DNA of 64,000 nucleotides from CADEDH01 sp050330635. GTDB taxonomy: Bacteria > Actinomycetota > Acidimicrobiia > Acidimicrobiales > SZUA-35. Positions 17,345-25,597 of this stretch are shown one piece after another. Made by a program: the position numbers and the translations under genes. The stretch lies in the NCBI GenBank assembly GCA_050330635.1, contig JBHJNQ010000002.1:90053-154052 (forward strand), given 5' to 3'. The first letter of the stretch is position 1; each line of letters starts with the position of its first letter. The notes under the pieces are model-generated. The model did no database searches. It worked only from the letters and a program-made list of their open reading frames with translations, and was not told where the DNA came from.

Positions 17345-18172
17345 TCAGTCGTAGGCGTTGACCATACGGACGCTGAGGGCCAGCATGACGAGCATGGCCA
17401 CCGCCACCACGCCGAAGCCCTTGGCCAGGGCGGCGGGATCGAAGCCGGCGAGGATGAGCGACCGGGCCGCCTCCATGACATAGGTGACCGGGTTGAACGT
17501 GGCGGCGATCTCCATCGGCCTCGTCAACTGGTCACGGGGCACGAAGTTGGGGGTAAGGAACAGGAGCGGGAAGAAGACCATGCTGCCGCCCTGGGTTGCC
17601 GCCGCGCTCCGGGTCTTCAGGGCGAGGAGCTGCATGAAGCCGCTGTACACCATGGCCCACACCGACACCAGCACCATCAGCAGGACGAAGCCGGCGATGC
17701 CCGATCGGATGCGGATGCCGAACAACAGCGCCAGGACGACCATGACCGCGGCCACGGCCATCGTCTTGACGAAGTCGGCGTAGAGCCGGCCCAGGACGAG
17801 CGCCATGCGGGAGATCGGGGTGGCCCGCAGCTTGTCGAAGTAGCCTCCCTCGATCTCCTCCACCAGGTAGAGGGCGGCCCCCCCGAACGAGGCCGACAGC
17901 AGCAGCGAAGCCGGGAGCTGGAAGGCGCCGTAGCTCTGACCCTCGAGGAACGGTGTGCCCTGCGACGGGAACACCCGGGCCGCCTGGCCCACGTTGACCA
18001 CGAGGAAGAAGAGCGGGATGAACATGGTGGGGAGCAGCGAGTCGGGGGTGCGGAGGCCCTCCCTGATCGCCCGCCCGCCGAGGATGAGCGAGTCTCGCAG
18101 GGTGCCGGCGAGGCCACCCCGTCGCTCGACGATCTCGATGGTCCCGGCGGAGGTGGGGCTGGTGGTGGTCAT
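17345..18172 (-). CDS. ABC-2 type transporter permease
   Basis: This 275-residue membrane protein has about six hydrophobic segments and the ABC-2 loop EEIEGGYFDKLRATPISR that contacts the ATPase. It begins one base after the ATPase stop codon, so the two are translationally linked. Together they form a DrrAB-like exporter for drugs, lipids or other hydrophobic compounds. The C-terminal helix VVAVAMLVMLALSVRMV completes the expected topology. Substrate unknown; the adjacent WYL regulator may control it. Confidence 0.9.
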   Translation of the reverse strand: MTTTSPTSAGTIEIVERRGGLAGTLRDSLILGGRAIREGLRTPDSLLPTMFIPLFFLVVNVGQAARVFPSQGTPFLEGQSYGAFQLPASLLLSASFGGAALYLVEEIEGGYFDKLRATPISRMALVLGRLYADFVKTMAVAAVMVVLALLFGIRIRSGIAGFVLLMVLVSVWAMVYSGFMQLLALKTRSAAATQGGSMVFFPLLFLTPNFVPRDQLTRPMEIAATFNPVTYVMEAARSLILAGFDPAALAKGFGVVAVAMLVMLALSVRMVNAYD

Positions 18173-18173
18173 G

Positions 18174-18965
18174 TCAGATCTCCTTCACTTCGCCGGCCAC
18201 CCGCTCGCGGGTGCGGCCGGTGGCGTCGAGGAACACGTCGTCGAGGGTGGGGTCGGTGCTGAGGTTGCGGCGCTGGCGCAGCTCCTGCTTGAGCGATGAC
18301 GGGGTGCCTTCCCGGATGATGAGGCCGTCATCGATGATGGCGAGGCGATCACAGAGTTGATCGGCCTCCTCCAGGTACTGGGTGGTGAGGAACACGGTGG
18401 TACCGAGCTCGTTGATCCGGCGGACCTCGTCCCACACGGTGAGCCGGCTGGCCGGGTCGAGGCCGGTGGTCGGCTCGTCGAGGAAGAGGACCTCGGGCTG
18501 GTGGACGAGGGCGGAGGCCAGGTCGAGGCGGCGCTTCATGCCACCCGAGTAGCCCTTGACCCGGCGGTCGGCGTCACCGACGAGCTCCACGAGCTCCAGC
18601 AGCTCGGCGGCCCGGGCCGACGCCACCGACGACGACATCCCGAACAGCCGGGCCTGGAGAGCGAGGATCTCCCGGCCCGTTTGGCGCTCGTCGAGGCCCG
18701 CCTCCTGGAGGGCGACGCCGATCTTGCGCCGGGCCCCGTCGGGGTCGGCCGCCACGTCGACGCCACCCACGTGGGCGGTGCCGGCGGACAGCGTCATCAG
18801 GGTCGTGAGCATGCGGACGGTGGTCGACTTGCCGGCCCCGTTGGGGCCGAGGAAGCCGAACACCTCGCCGGCCTCGACGTCGAGGTCGACGCCGCGGACG
18901 GCCTCCACCTCCTCGTCGCCGTTGCGATAGGTCTTCTTGAGGCCGGCGGCGGCGATGGCGCTCAT
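18174..18965 (-). CDS. ABC-2 exporter ATP-binding subunit (DrrA-like)
   Basis: All nucleotide-binding motifs are present in order: Walker A GPNGAGKST (about residue 40), Q-loop VALQEAGLD, signature YSGGMKRRLDLA, Walker B VLFLDEPTTGLD and the switch LTTQYLEEAD. The C-terminus (NLSTDPTLDDVFLDATGR) matches the DrrA-type tail. It powers the adjacent permease. The ATG at 18965 begins the conserved strand; an in-frame GTG three codons upstream is possible. The long gap upstream holds a strong dyad at 19086-19120. Confidence 0.93.
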   Translation of the reverse strand: MSAIAAAGLKKTYRNGDEEVEAVRGVDLDVEAGEVFGFLGPNGAGKSTTVRMLTTLMTLSAGTAHVGGVDVAADPDGARRKIGVALQEAGLDERQTGREILALQARLFGMSSSVASARAAELLELVELVGDADRRVKGYSGGMKRRLDLASALVHQPEVLFLDEPTTGLDPASRLTVWDEVRRINELGTTVFLTTQYLEEADQLCDRLAIIDDGLIIREGTPSSLKQELRQRRNLSTDPTLDDVFLDATGRTRERVAGEVKEI

Positions 18966-19085
18966 CGTGGCCACCGACCGATCGAGGTCGGCACGGGTTC
19001 GGTCATGAGGGGGGGCTCCTTCTCAGGGCTGAGGGGTGAGGGGGTGAGGGGTGGATTCGGTGTGTCTCTGGCAGGATCAGCATGA

Positions 19086-19120
19086 TCGATGATGAGGACA
19101 GATCATGTCCGCATCATCGA
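19086..19120. promoter_or_regulatory. 15-bp-arm inverted repeat upstream of the exporter
   Basis: The arms TCGATGATGAGGACA and TGTCCGCATCATCGA match at 14 of 15 positions around a 5-nt centre. It lies about 120 bp upstream of the exporter ATPase start and also just beyond the collapsed BNR/ThiS locus. A repressor operator is most likely; a terminator is less likely because no T-run follows on either side. Confidence 0.5.
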
Positions 19121-19182
19121 GACACTCGGGACGCCGTGAGCCGGGGGCGTGGTCGGCGGTCGGCGGTCGGCGGTCGGGACGC

Positions 19183-19587
19183 TCAGCCGCCCGACAACAC
19201 CTGCATGATGACGACCTCGTCGGTCGGGGCCATGGGGTCGTGCAGACCGTGAGCCGTCGCCCGGTGGTGCCGGACTACACCCCGACGGGATTGGCGGCGT
19301 CGGTGGTCATGCCTGACGCTTGACCGTGAGCCACCCCCGCTCCGGCGGCATGTTGTCGCCGATGCGGATCCAGGTGTCGTCGGGCCGGTCAACCCGGCAG
19401 ATGCCGCGGTGGTTCTGCTGGTAGAGACGGTGGGGTGCCGCCGGGCGGACCCGGACACAGCGGGGGTCGTGACCGAACTCGGCGTCGGGGTCGGGTAGGA
19501 AGTCGGCCACCAGGCCGCGGTTGAACGGAAGAGGAGGAACAGACCCTTTCGGGTCCCCAGCAAAAGGAACGTGTCATCACCCGGCAT
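19183..19587 (-). pseudogene. Collapsed BNR/sialidase-like gene plus ThiS/MoaD-like tail
   Basis: Three pieces of what look like two adjacent genes are joined. First, MPGDDTFLLLGTRKGLFLLF, the start of a BNR/WD40 'exo-alpha-sialidase-like' protein. Second, after a frame change, FNRGLVADFLPDPDAEFGHD through DTWIRIGDNMPPERGWLTVKRQA, internal segments of the same family with an inner block missing. Third, HGLHDPMAPTDEVVIMQVLSGG, the C-terminus of a ThiS/MoaD sulfur-carrier-like protein with its terminal GG. The family usually has about 350 residues followed by a roughly 90-residue MoaD gene. The order is preserved but most of both genes is gone. Confidence 0.75.
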
Positions 19588-19590
19588 GGC

Positions 19591-20271
19591 TCATAACTCC
19601 TCGTTGGGAGTGGGGTGGAGAGGCAGGAGGACACACCGCAGGTAACGACGCAGATGGTCGAGGGTGTCCGTCACGACCGCCGGATCGTCGGCCGCCTTGC
19701 TGACGACGAACGCCCCCTGGAGCACGGTCTGGGTGTGAAGGGCGAGACCGGCGGCGGTGACGCCCGAATCGGCCCGGGCTCCGGCAGCGGCCAGGGCCTC
19801 GGCCAGATCGGCATCGAGGGTGGCGGCGTGCCCGTAGATGCTGGCGGCGCAGGCGTCGCGCACGTCGGGGTGGGTGGCGAAGGCCTCCTGGGCCATGGTG
19901 CCGACCAGGCAGGTGTACTCGGCCGGCGGGCCCACGATGAGCGACGCCCTGAAGTCGATGTAGGCCATGATCCGCTCGAAAGCGGTACCGGGCTCGTGAT
20001 AGAGGGCGGTGGCGAAGAGCTCGCCGGAGGTGGCCGACCAGTGATGGGCGGCCGCCACCGCCAGCGCCTCCTTGCTGGGGAAGTGGTGGAAGAAGGCCCC
20101 CTTCGTCACGCCGGCGGCGGCGCACAGGTCATCGACGGTCGTGGCGTGGAGGCCCTTGGCCCGGATCAGGTCGACGGCGGCGTCGAGCAGGGCGGATCGG
20201 GCCTCCCCCCGTGCCGGCGGCGGCATCCGACCCCGCCCCGCGGCTGGTCGTTCGTGGACCCGATCGTTCAT
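19591..20271 (-). CDS. TetR-family repressor
   Basis: The 226-residue regulator has the TetR N-terminal HTH (ALLDAAVDLIRAKGLHATTVDDLCAAAGVT..., residues about 26-60, with KGAFFHHFPSKEAL) and a helical ligand-binding domain containing EYTCLVGTMAQEAF. It starts 11 bp from a TACCGAC-type dyad that is its probable autoregulatory operator. The gene ends just before the collapsed BNR/ThiS locus, which may have been its target. The ligand is unknown. Confidence 0.9.
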   Translation of the reverse strand: MNDRVHERPAAGRGRMPPPARGEARSALLDAAVDLIRAKGLHATTVDDLCAAAGVTKGAFFHHFPSKEALAVAAAHHWSATSGELFATALYHEPGTAFERIMAYIDFRASLIVGPPAEYTCLVGTMAQEAFATHPDVRDACAASIYGHAATLDADLAEALAAAGARADSGVTAAGLALHTQTVLQGAFVVSKAADDPAVVTDTLDHLRRYLRCVLLPLHPTPNEEL

Positions 20272-20281
20272 ACCCTTACGT

Positions 20282-20297
20282 TACCGACTGGTTGGTA
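20282..20297. promoter_or_regulatory. TetR operator dyad
   Basis: The sequence TACCGAC-TG-GTTGGTA has 6 of 7 matching arm positions and sits 11 bp upstream of the TetR-family start codon. TetR operators with TACCRAC half-sites are common, so autorepression is likely. Confidence 0.6.
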
Positions 20298-20338
20298 TGT
20301 AGGCAAGGGTGGGGCGCACGCTCCTAGGTCGGCGGCCG

Positions 20339-20366
20339 CCCCACCCGCCGTCTCCGGCGGGTGGGG
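20339..20366 (-). terminator. Perfect 11-bp GC hairpin
   Basis: The stem CCCCACCCGCC/GGCGGGTGGGG has a 6-nt loop. It lies downstream of the small membrane protein gene on the minus strand and before the TetR operator. No T-tract follows, but such hairpins often act as terminators in high-GC actinobacteria. Confidence 0.55.
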
Positions 20367-20403
20367 TCCACCGCATGGTTACCCGCGCCACATCTGGTTG
20401 CGT

Positions 20404-20589
20404 CTAACTGGATTGATCGGCGAAGACCCCGTCGAGGAACGTGCCGACGGCCTCCAGACCGTCACCAAGCCAGCTGGCGAAGCTTCGCGCTTCGGCGCCG
20501 GCCAGCTGGGGGCTGGTGAGAATGAAGAAGATGAGAAAGATGGCGAGGATCTGGGCGATGCGCGTGTTCGACAAACCGATCTGTGCCAT
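20404..20589 (-). CDS. Small membrane protein
   Basis: The 61-residue protein has a single hydrophobic helix (residues about 10-31, LAIFLIFFILTSPQL) and a soluble, partly amphipathic tail (SFASWLGDGLEAVGTFLDGVF). Composition is protein-like and differs from surrounding shadow frames. A hairpin follows the stop. No family is recognised; the amphipathic tail after a membrane anchor could bind the membrane surface or a partner. Confidence 0.6.
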   Translation of the reverse strand: MAQIGLSNTRIAQILAIFLIFFILTSPQLAGAEARSFASWLGDGLEAVGTFLDGVFADQSS

Positions 20590-20711
20590 TTCCCGATCTC
20601 TTCATGCCGTCGGCGTTGGGCTCTACTTGTCTTGATGTGACTATTTCACGATCCGACCGCAATGCGGTGGACCCTCCGGCATTGAGCCCCATCCAGCTAC
20701 AACGAGCCTGT

Positions 20712-21584
20712 TCAGCCGGTACTGCGGTTCGGCCCGTAGAGCTCCTGCCAGTCGAGTTGATCGTCGGGACGGAAGCAGGCGTCGAGAGGGCCCAGCAGCT
20801 CGAGGAGGCGCTCCCGTTCGGCCCCGGTCAGCGCCAACCACGGCGCGGCGTCGAGACGGTCGGTGAGCCCCTCCACCTCGGCCCGGCCGGCCCGGCCGGC
20901 CGCCGTCGCCCGTCCGGTCCCGTCGAGCCAACCCCGATCCCGGAGGCGGTGGCGGGCCGCTGCCGCCTCGTCGGCGGTCCACCCCGCCTCGCCCTCGATC
21001 CACTCGTGCGGCGCCTCGTCGACCGCCACATGGGACACGACGGACTCACAACCGTCGAGCCCCGCCGCGGCCAAGGCGACGGCGTGACCGCCGGAGCGAT
21101 GCTCCCGCAACAGGGTAGCGGCGTGCCACAGGGCAACGGCCGGTTCCTGGGGCCATGGCATGGCGGACCAACCGGCGTAGAGCGGTCGGGCCACCGTCGA
21201 GCCGGCGATCGCCGCCCGCCGGGCCAGCGCCGCCGCCTCGGCCGTCGCCCCGTCGTCGAAACGGTCGCCGAGCAGCCGCCGCAGGGCCGTCTCGACCCCG
21301 CGGTACCGGGCGTCGATCAGCGCCTGGGGTGTGGTGAAGTCCCAGGCGTCGGGCAGGGCCCGCGCCACCCGGGCGGGAGCGAAGTAGAAGAAGATGGCAC
21401 CGACGGCGGCCGGGCCCACCGCCCCGAGGGGCGCCGCTCGAGTGGCGAAGTAGCCCATCCAGAACCCCCGGGCCCCGGCCTCCGCCGCCGCCTCCCGACA
21501 CTCCGGCTCGAGGTACACCGGACCGGAGTGGAAGCGCTCCACCGCCTCCCACAGCCGGCGGGTCGACGCAGGACCGCTCGTCAC
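20712..21584 (-). CDS. SCO6745-like protein
   Basis: The 290-residue protein matches the actinobacterial SCO6745/SalK-like group: a start with RRLWEAVERFHSGPVYL, then GFWMGYFATRAAPLG, a central helical region (WHAATLLREHRSGGH) and an HTH-like C-terminal part (RLRDRGWLDGTGRATAAG). The family is helical, of unknown biochemical role, and often has a degenerate MarR-like winged helix at the end. It lies 10 bp after the SDR gene stop on the same strand, suggesting one operon. Confidence 0.8.
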   Translation of the reverse strand: MTSGPASTRRLWEAVERFHSGPVYLEPECREAAAEAGARGFWMGYFATRAAPLGAVGPAAVGAIFFYFAPARVARALPDAWDFTTPQALIDARYRGVETALRRLLGDRFDDGATAEAAALARRAAIAGSTVARPLYAGWSAMPWPQEPAVALWHAATLLREHRSGGHAVALAAAGLDGCESVVSHVAVDEAPHEWIEGEAGWTADEAAAARHRLRDRGWLDGTGRATAAGRAGRAEVEGLTDRLDAAPWLALTGAERERLLELLGPLDACFRPDDQLDWQELYGPNRSTG

Positions 21585-21594
21585 CGAACGGGCC

Positions 21595-22353
21595 TCAGCC
21601 GTGCCAGCCGCCGTCGACCACGAACTCCTGGCCCGTGACGAAACCGGCGGCGTCGGTGACGAGATAGAAGGCCATGCTGGCGATGTCCTCCGGCACCCCG
21701 AGGCGCCCCACCGGGGCCGAGCGGGCCATCTTGGCCCGCTGCTCGTCGTCGAAGTTCCCCTGGGCCAGCATGTCGGTGTCGATGAACCCGGGGTGGATCG
21801 AGTTGACCCGGATGCCGTGCTTGCCCAGCTCCTTGGCCGCTATCTTCGTCATGCCCCGCACCGCCCACTTCGACGCGCCGTAGGCGGTGGAGCCGAAGAG
21901 GCCCTCCATCCCTGCCACAGAACTGATGTTGACGATGGCCCCGCCGTTGCCGGCCTCGATCATGGCTCGGGCCCCGGCCCGCATGCCGAGGAAGACGCCG
22001 GTCTGGTTGACGGCCAGCGTGAGGTCCCAATCGTCGACGGACGTGTTGACCAGCTGCGACATGCGGGCGATGCCGGCGTTGTTGACGAGGATGTCGAGGC
22101 GCCCGTGACGGCTCATGACGTCGGCCACGACGGTGTCCCACTCGCTCTCGGAGGTCACGTCGAGGTGGGCGTACTCCGCTCCGTCGATCCCACCGGCGGT
22201 CTGCTCGCCCTCCTCGTCGATGACGTCGGCGAGGACGACGGTGGCTCCCCGGGAGGCGAACAGGCGACCCTCGGCCGCCCCCTGGCCCTTGGCCCTGGCC
22301 CCGCCGGTGATGAGGGCCACCCGGCCCGCCAGTTCGTTGCCGATCTCGGTCAT
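21595..22353 (-). CDS. Short-chain dehydrogenase/reductase (3-alpha/20-beta-HSD-like)
   Basis: The 252-residue enzyme has the classical SDR motifs: cofactor glycines in LITGGARAKGQG (TGxxxGxG), NNAG in ILVNNAGIARM, catalytic Ser in ISSVAG, and YGASK with Tyr and Lys. An Asp in VLADVIDEEG suggests NAD preference. It resembles steroid 3-alpha/20-beta dehydrogenases but can act on other alcohols. The ATG at 22353 follows an AGGAGAA site. The SCO6745-like gene follows on the same strand. Confidence 0.92.
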   Translation of the reverse strand: MTEIGNELAGRVALITGGARAKGQGAAEGRLFASRGATVVLADVIDEEGEQTAGGIDGAEYAHLDVTSESEWDTVVADVMSRHGRLDILVNNAGIARMSQLVNTSVDDWDLTLAVNQTGVFLGMRAGARAMIEAGNGGAIVNISSVAGMEGLFGSTAYGASKWAVRGMTKIAAKELGKHGIRVNSIHPGFIDTDMLAQGNFDDEQRAKMARSAPVGRLGVPEDIASMAFYLVTDAAGFVTGQEFVVDGGWHG

Positions 22354-22483
22354 CGTTGGGTTCTCCTGGTGCTCGGTGTGGATAGGGGGTGTGGGTGTCG
22401 TCGGCCTGTCTACCCGAGGGGGCCGGTGGGCGTCGAGACGGCAGCCGGCGGGCGCCGCTGGGGGCTGGGCGGCAGTGGTGGCC

Positions 22484-22709
22484 ATGACCGACGGGGTGGC
22501 GGTCGGGGTCGACGACTATGGGGTGCCCGCCGGGTGGCGGCCGACGACGGTGCTGTGTCCGGGCCGAGGGGCAGCGGTGGCGAGGCCGAGGTCCGCTCCT
22601 GCGCGACGAGCTGGCGGTGCTGCGGGCCGCCCTGGCCGACCTCGCCCCCATGGAGCCCCAGCCGGCCGGATTCGAGTTCGACGAGGATCTGGATCTGGAC
22701 CACGTCTGA
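22484..22709 (+). pseudogene. Small frameshifted ORF, unidentified
   Basis: An ATG at 22484 opens MTDGVAVGVDDYGVPAGWRP, and a different frame closes LLRDELAVLRAALADL ... FDEDLDLDHV at 22709. Both halves look protein-like and together would give about 75 residues if one base were restored near 22555. No family is recognised. The rest of the 22354-22950 gap shows no other convincing gene; 22750-22950 has lower GC and leads into the protease island. Confidence 0.35.
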
Positions 22710-22950
22710 CGGGGATGTGGGCGCCATAGTGTCCGAACGGGTGTTCGGGGCTGGTTGGGTCAGCAGACCAACCCCGATCTCCCGGCCAACGGCGAACTGA
22801 TCGGTGTCGAACCGGTCGGGCCCACCGAATTCCAGCAAACCGCCAATCCCGATCAAGGCGACAAGCAGGGTCAGGGCTGCCGATTGGCTAACTTGTATTG
22901 GTGGGTAGGGGTTACGACGGCGGATCAAGCGCGTAGAGGGGGAAGCTGCG

Positions 22951-24870
22951 ATGGAAATCACCGAGGCCCAACTTCCGGGACTGGACCCACGGCTTCGGAG
23001 AGTGCTTGTCACCTCCGACACCGTGCCGCATGTGCGCAGCGATATGGAACGATCGATTGTGCAGTCCGACGTGATGGCCAGCGACCTGTCTGATGAGGCC
23101 AGCCTTGAGGGGGCAGGACTCCGGGTAAGGGTTCTGGTCCAGCTGTCGGCTACCGCCCAGCTATCGGCTACCACCCTGCCGAGTGTCGTCGATCGATGGG
23201 CGCCGATGAGGATTAGTGATCAGATTTTCCTCATCGAGCTGCCTCTTGATCAGATCGCTGAATTGGTAGCCGACCCGGCGGTTGAGTACGTGGAGGCCGG
23301 TCGGGCCATGGCTCCTGAGCTTGATAATGCACGGCAGGAGGTGCGCCTTCCGGGGTTGTTGGCGGCTAGGCCGGCCGCGACTGGGGCCGGTGTCATCGTT
23401 GGGATCATCGATTTCGGTCTGGACTTCACTCTGGCTGACTTCCGGAAGCCGGACGGCTCTACCCGGGTGCTCCGATTGTGGGATCAGATGTTGCAACCGG
23501 ATGTAGGCGAAGCCTCACCTCAGGGTTTTCCGTTTGGGGTGGAGTACACCGAAGCGGACATCAATGCAGCCAACGCTGCGGCTGATCCGTTTAGTGTGGT
23601 CCGCCATCGGCCGAGTGCGGCTAGTCATGGCACTCATGTATGCGGGATTGCCGCTGGCAATGGATCAACTGGTGATGGTCTGTTCCCGCCCGGGGTTCAG
23701 GTGGGGGCTGCCCCGGATGCTGACATCGTGTTTGTTCAGCCGAACGCATCGGATGCGACGGGTTCTTTCACTGATTCGGTTAATGTCGCAGCTGCTGTGT
23801 CATATGTGTTTGGTGTGGCTGATTCGCTTGGTAAGCCGTGCGTCATAAATATGAGCTTGGGCCAGGCTGGGGGGAGCCATGATGGCGAGAGCATCGTGGA
23901 ACGGGCGATTGATCGCCTCCTTGAGCAGCCGGGAAGAGCCATGACTGTGGCGGCTGGCAACGAACATGTCTGGCATGGTCATGCCACTGGCGTGATTGCT
24001 ACCGGCCAGATTCGTGAGCTGTCGTGGCGGGTGTCGGGGCCGTTCCAGTTCGCCGCCGGGGGTCGCCCTGACCGCTCGCCGAACGAGCTGGAAATCTGGT
24101 ACGACCCGCTCGACGTGTTCGAGGTGCGGATCATCAGCCCCTCGGGTCACGTTACTCAGATCGTTGGGCAGAACTCGACTGTGTTCGAGCAGACCCCACA
24201 CGGCAACTCGGTTTTCGTTGATCACGAGCGTTTCACCAGGCTGAACGGCAAGGCCCGGATCTACGTAGAGGTTAGCCCCGCTCCGACTTTTGCCGTTGAG
24301 GCGGGCACCTGGCGGGTAGAGCTCCGAAGCATTCAGTCACGCAGCGGTCACTTCGATGCCTGGATAGAGCGGGATGCGCGGGATCCTCGAAATGCGTTTT
24401 CGGATCAGTCGGTCTTTACCAATGGGGACTTTGACGGCACCAGGACTCTTGGCACCCCTGCGACCTGCCGGCGTGCCATAGCTGCGGCCAACCAAGATGC
24501 CGCAGCGGCGCAGATCAACGCATCGAGCAGCCGGGGACCGACCGGCGATGGTCGCAGCAAGCCCGAGATCTCTGCACCAGGCACCAACATCATGGCCAGC
24601 TGCGCTCTCGCCGGTAGATTGCAGCGGGGGCAGGTTCTGCCGGCGCGGGTCCAGATGTCTGGGACTTCGATGGCAGCACCCCTCGTGGCTGGAACCGTCG
24701 CCATCATCCTCGGCCTTCAGCCATCGCTGACCTCGGCCCAGATCCGCTGGATCTTGGCCGCAACGGCCCGTCCGGCTGTTGGCGCTGGTCCAGGCCCGTA
24801 CGATCTCGCCTGGGGGTTTGGTGTCTTGGACGTAGTGGCGGTAGTCAATGCCGTCGACGCTATGCCCTGA
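22951..24870 (+). CDS. Subtilisin-like serine protease (S8) with N-terminal propeptide-like domain
   Basis: The 639-residue enzyme has an intact S8 triad: D154 (GIIDFGLDFT), H226 (SHGTHVCG) and S573 (MSGTSMAAP), with oxyanion N337 (VAAGNEH). Residues 1-125 form an I9-like propeptide domain ending DPAVEYVEAGRAM. Residues about 345-510 form an insert of beta-rich character between the catalytic Asn and Ser. No signal peptide is visible, so it is likely cytoplasmic or exported by another route. Codon use has more A/T than neighbours. A separate propeptide-like gene converges on it with a 5-bp gap. Confidence 0.93.
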   Translation: MEITEAQLPGLDPRLRRVLVTSDTVPHVRSDMERSIVQSDVMASDLSDEASLEGAGLRVRVLVQLSATAQLSATTLPSVVDRWAPMRISDQIFLIELPLDQIAELVADPAVEYVEAGRAMAPELDNARQEVRLPGLLAARPAATGAGVIVGIIDFGLDFTLADFRKPDGSTRVLRLWDQMLQPDVGEASPQGFPFGVEYTEADINAANAAADPFSVVRHRPSAASHGTHVCGIAAGNGSTGDGLFPPGVQVGAAPDADIVFVQPNASDATGSFTDSVNVAAAVSYVFGVADSLGKPCVINMSLGQAGGSHDGESIVERAIDRLLEQPGRAMTVAAGNEHVWHGHATGVIATGQIRELSWRVSGPFQFAAGGRPDRSPNELEIWYDPLDVFEVRIISPSGHVTQIVGQNSTVFEQTPHGNSVFVDHERFTRLNGKARIYVEVSPAPTFAVEAGTWRVELRSIQSRSGHFDAWIERDARDPRNAFSDQSVFTNGDFDGTRTLGTPATCRRAIAAANQDAAAAQINASSSRGPTGDGRSKPEISAPGTNIMASCALAGRLQRGQVLPARVQMSGTSMAAPLVAGTVAIILGLQPSLTSAQIRWILAATARPAVGAGPGPYDLAWGFGVLDVVAVVNAVDAMP

Positions 24871-24875
24871 TTCGG

Positions 24876-25190
24876 TCAGTCGAAGAGGCGGTTCCACCAC
24901 TCGTCGTGGACAACCGCTGTTTCCTGCTGCAACCGGTCGCCGACCTCGACATAGACCACGCCGGGGGTATCGGCGATGGCTCCGAGTCGGGAGGCGTTCA
25001 GCTGAACACTGGCCAGCCGTGACACGGTGTCATGGAAGTTGACCGTACCCCCGAGTTCGTCGATCGTCCTGGCCAGGTCTTCCCACACCGTGGCCGGGCC
25101 GAACTCGATTGTGGCCAGAACCTCGGACGAGTCACCGGTCACTATCGCCTTTCGGGCCCTCGGTCCTAGTCCTTGCAGGTGACTCCTCAT
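24876..25190 (-). CDS. Stand-alone propeptide-like (I9-type) protein, putative protease inhibitor
   Basis: This 104-residue protein looks like a free copy of the neighbouring subtilase's own N-terminal domain. Both begin LxGLxPRxRKxxVTxD (here LQGLGPRARKAIVTGDSS; protease LPGLDPRLRRVLVTSDTV), and both end with a xADxPxVxYVEVG block. Subtilisin propeptides fold the protease and inhibit it tightly, so this is probably an inhibitor, chaperone or immunity partner. The ATG at 25190 is chosen because it aligns with the protease N-terminus; a TTG at 25259 is an alternative. Confidence 0.7.
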   Translation of the reverse strand: MRSHLQGLGPRARKAIVTGDSSEVLATIEFGPATVWEDLARTIDELGGTVNFHDTVSRLASVQLNASRLGAIADTPGVVYVEVGDRLQQETAVVHDEWWNRLFD

Positions 25191-25269
25191 CTCACCAGGG
25201 TAGAAGATTCTGCTGTTCGCTGTCGGCTCGGTAAGAGGACCCCCAGCGGGCCAGCTCAAACGCTCGTTA

Positions 25270-25410
25270 TCACCGCCGCCGATTGGGGCCGTCGTGGCGG
25301 TTGGTGAGATCGTGGATGGCTCCAGGGCTGGGGTTGACGTGGCGCTCCAGGGATCGCAGGGACCGGTGGCGGGATTTGGCTTTGATCATGGTGACGTCTT
25401 CGCCGGACTC
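25270..25410 (-). pseudogene. Tyrosine-recombinase C-terminal fragment
   Basis: About 46 residues resemble the end of phage-type integrases: EVPESGEDVTMIKAKSRHRS, then LRSLERHVNPSPGAIHDL. In such enzymes the RHRSL region precedes the catalytic tyrosine, but here an upstream in-frame stop removes the rest and no clear Tyr remains. It borders the protease island, supporting acquisition by a mobile element that has since decayed. Confidence 0.5.
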
Positions 25411-25556
25411 CGGAACCTCCTATCGCCACCCGGTAGTACTACTGCTGGGTAGCCGAGTCTCCCCATGGTGATCCCTTCCGTGCTCGAGAGTCGTCACGTC
25501 GTCCGCCGGCTCGAGACATGCGGCGGATCTGCGCCCATAGGAGCGCTACGTCGGAG

Positions 25557-25594
25557 GAGTTGCGCAACTCTGGCAGCCTCGCCTCCGGCGGGGC
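25557..25594. terminator. Palindrome and hairpin after an SDR gene
   Basis: A perfect 14-bp palindrome GAGTTGCGCAACTC (25557-25570) is followed by a GCCTCGCC-TCC-GGCGGGGC hairpin (25576-25594) just past the stop of the minus-strand SDR gene at 25598. The hairpin is a probable terminator; the palindrome may be part of it or a mobile-element site. A further 10-bp palindrome, GTAGTACTAC, lies near 25433. Confidence 0.45.
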
Positions 25595-25597
25595 GAC

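Noticed and set aside
17063..18262. 399-codon plus-strand frame
   Set aside because: Antisense to the ABC permease and WYL genes; no motif and His/Glu-rich.
22410..23174. Minus-strand frame with a hydrophobic stretch SAALTLLVALIGIGGLL
   Set aside because: No start codon with a ribosome-binding site near the helix, and it overlaps the protease 5' end.
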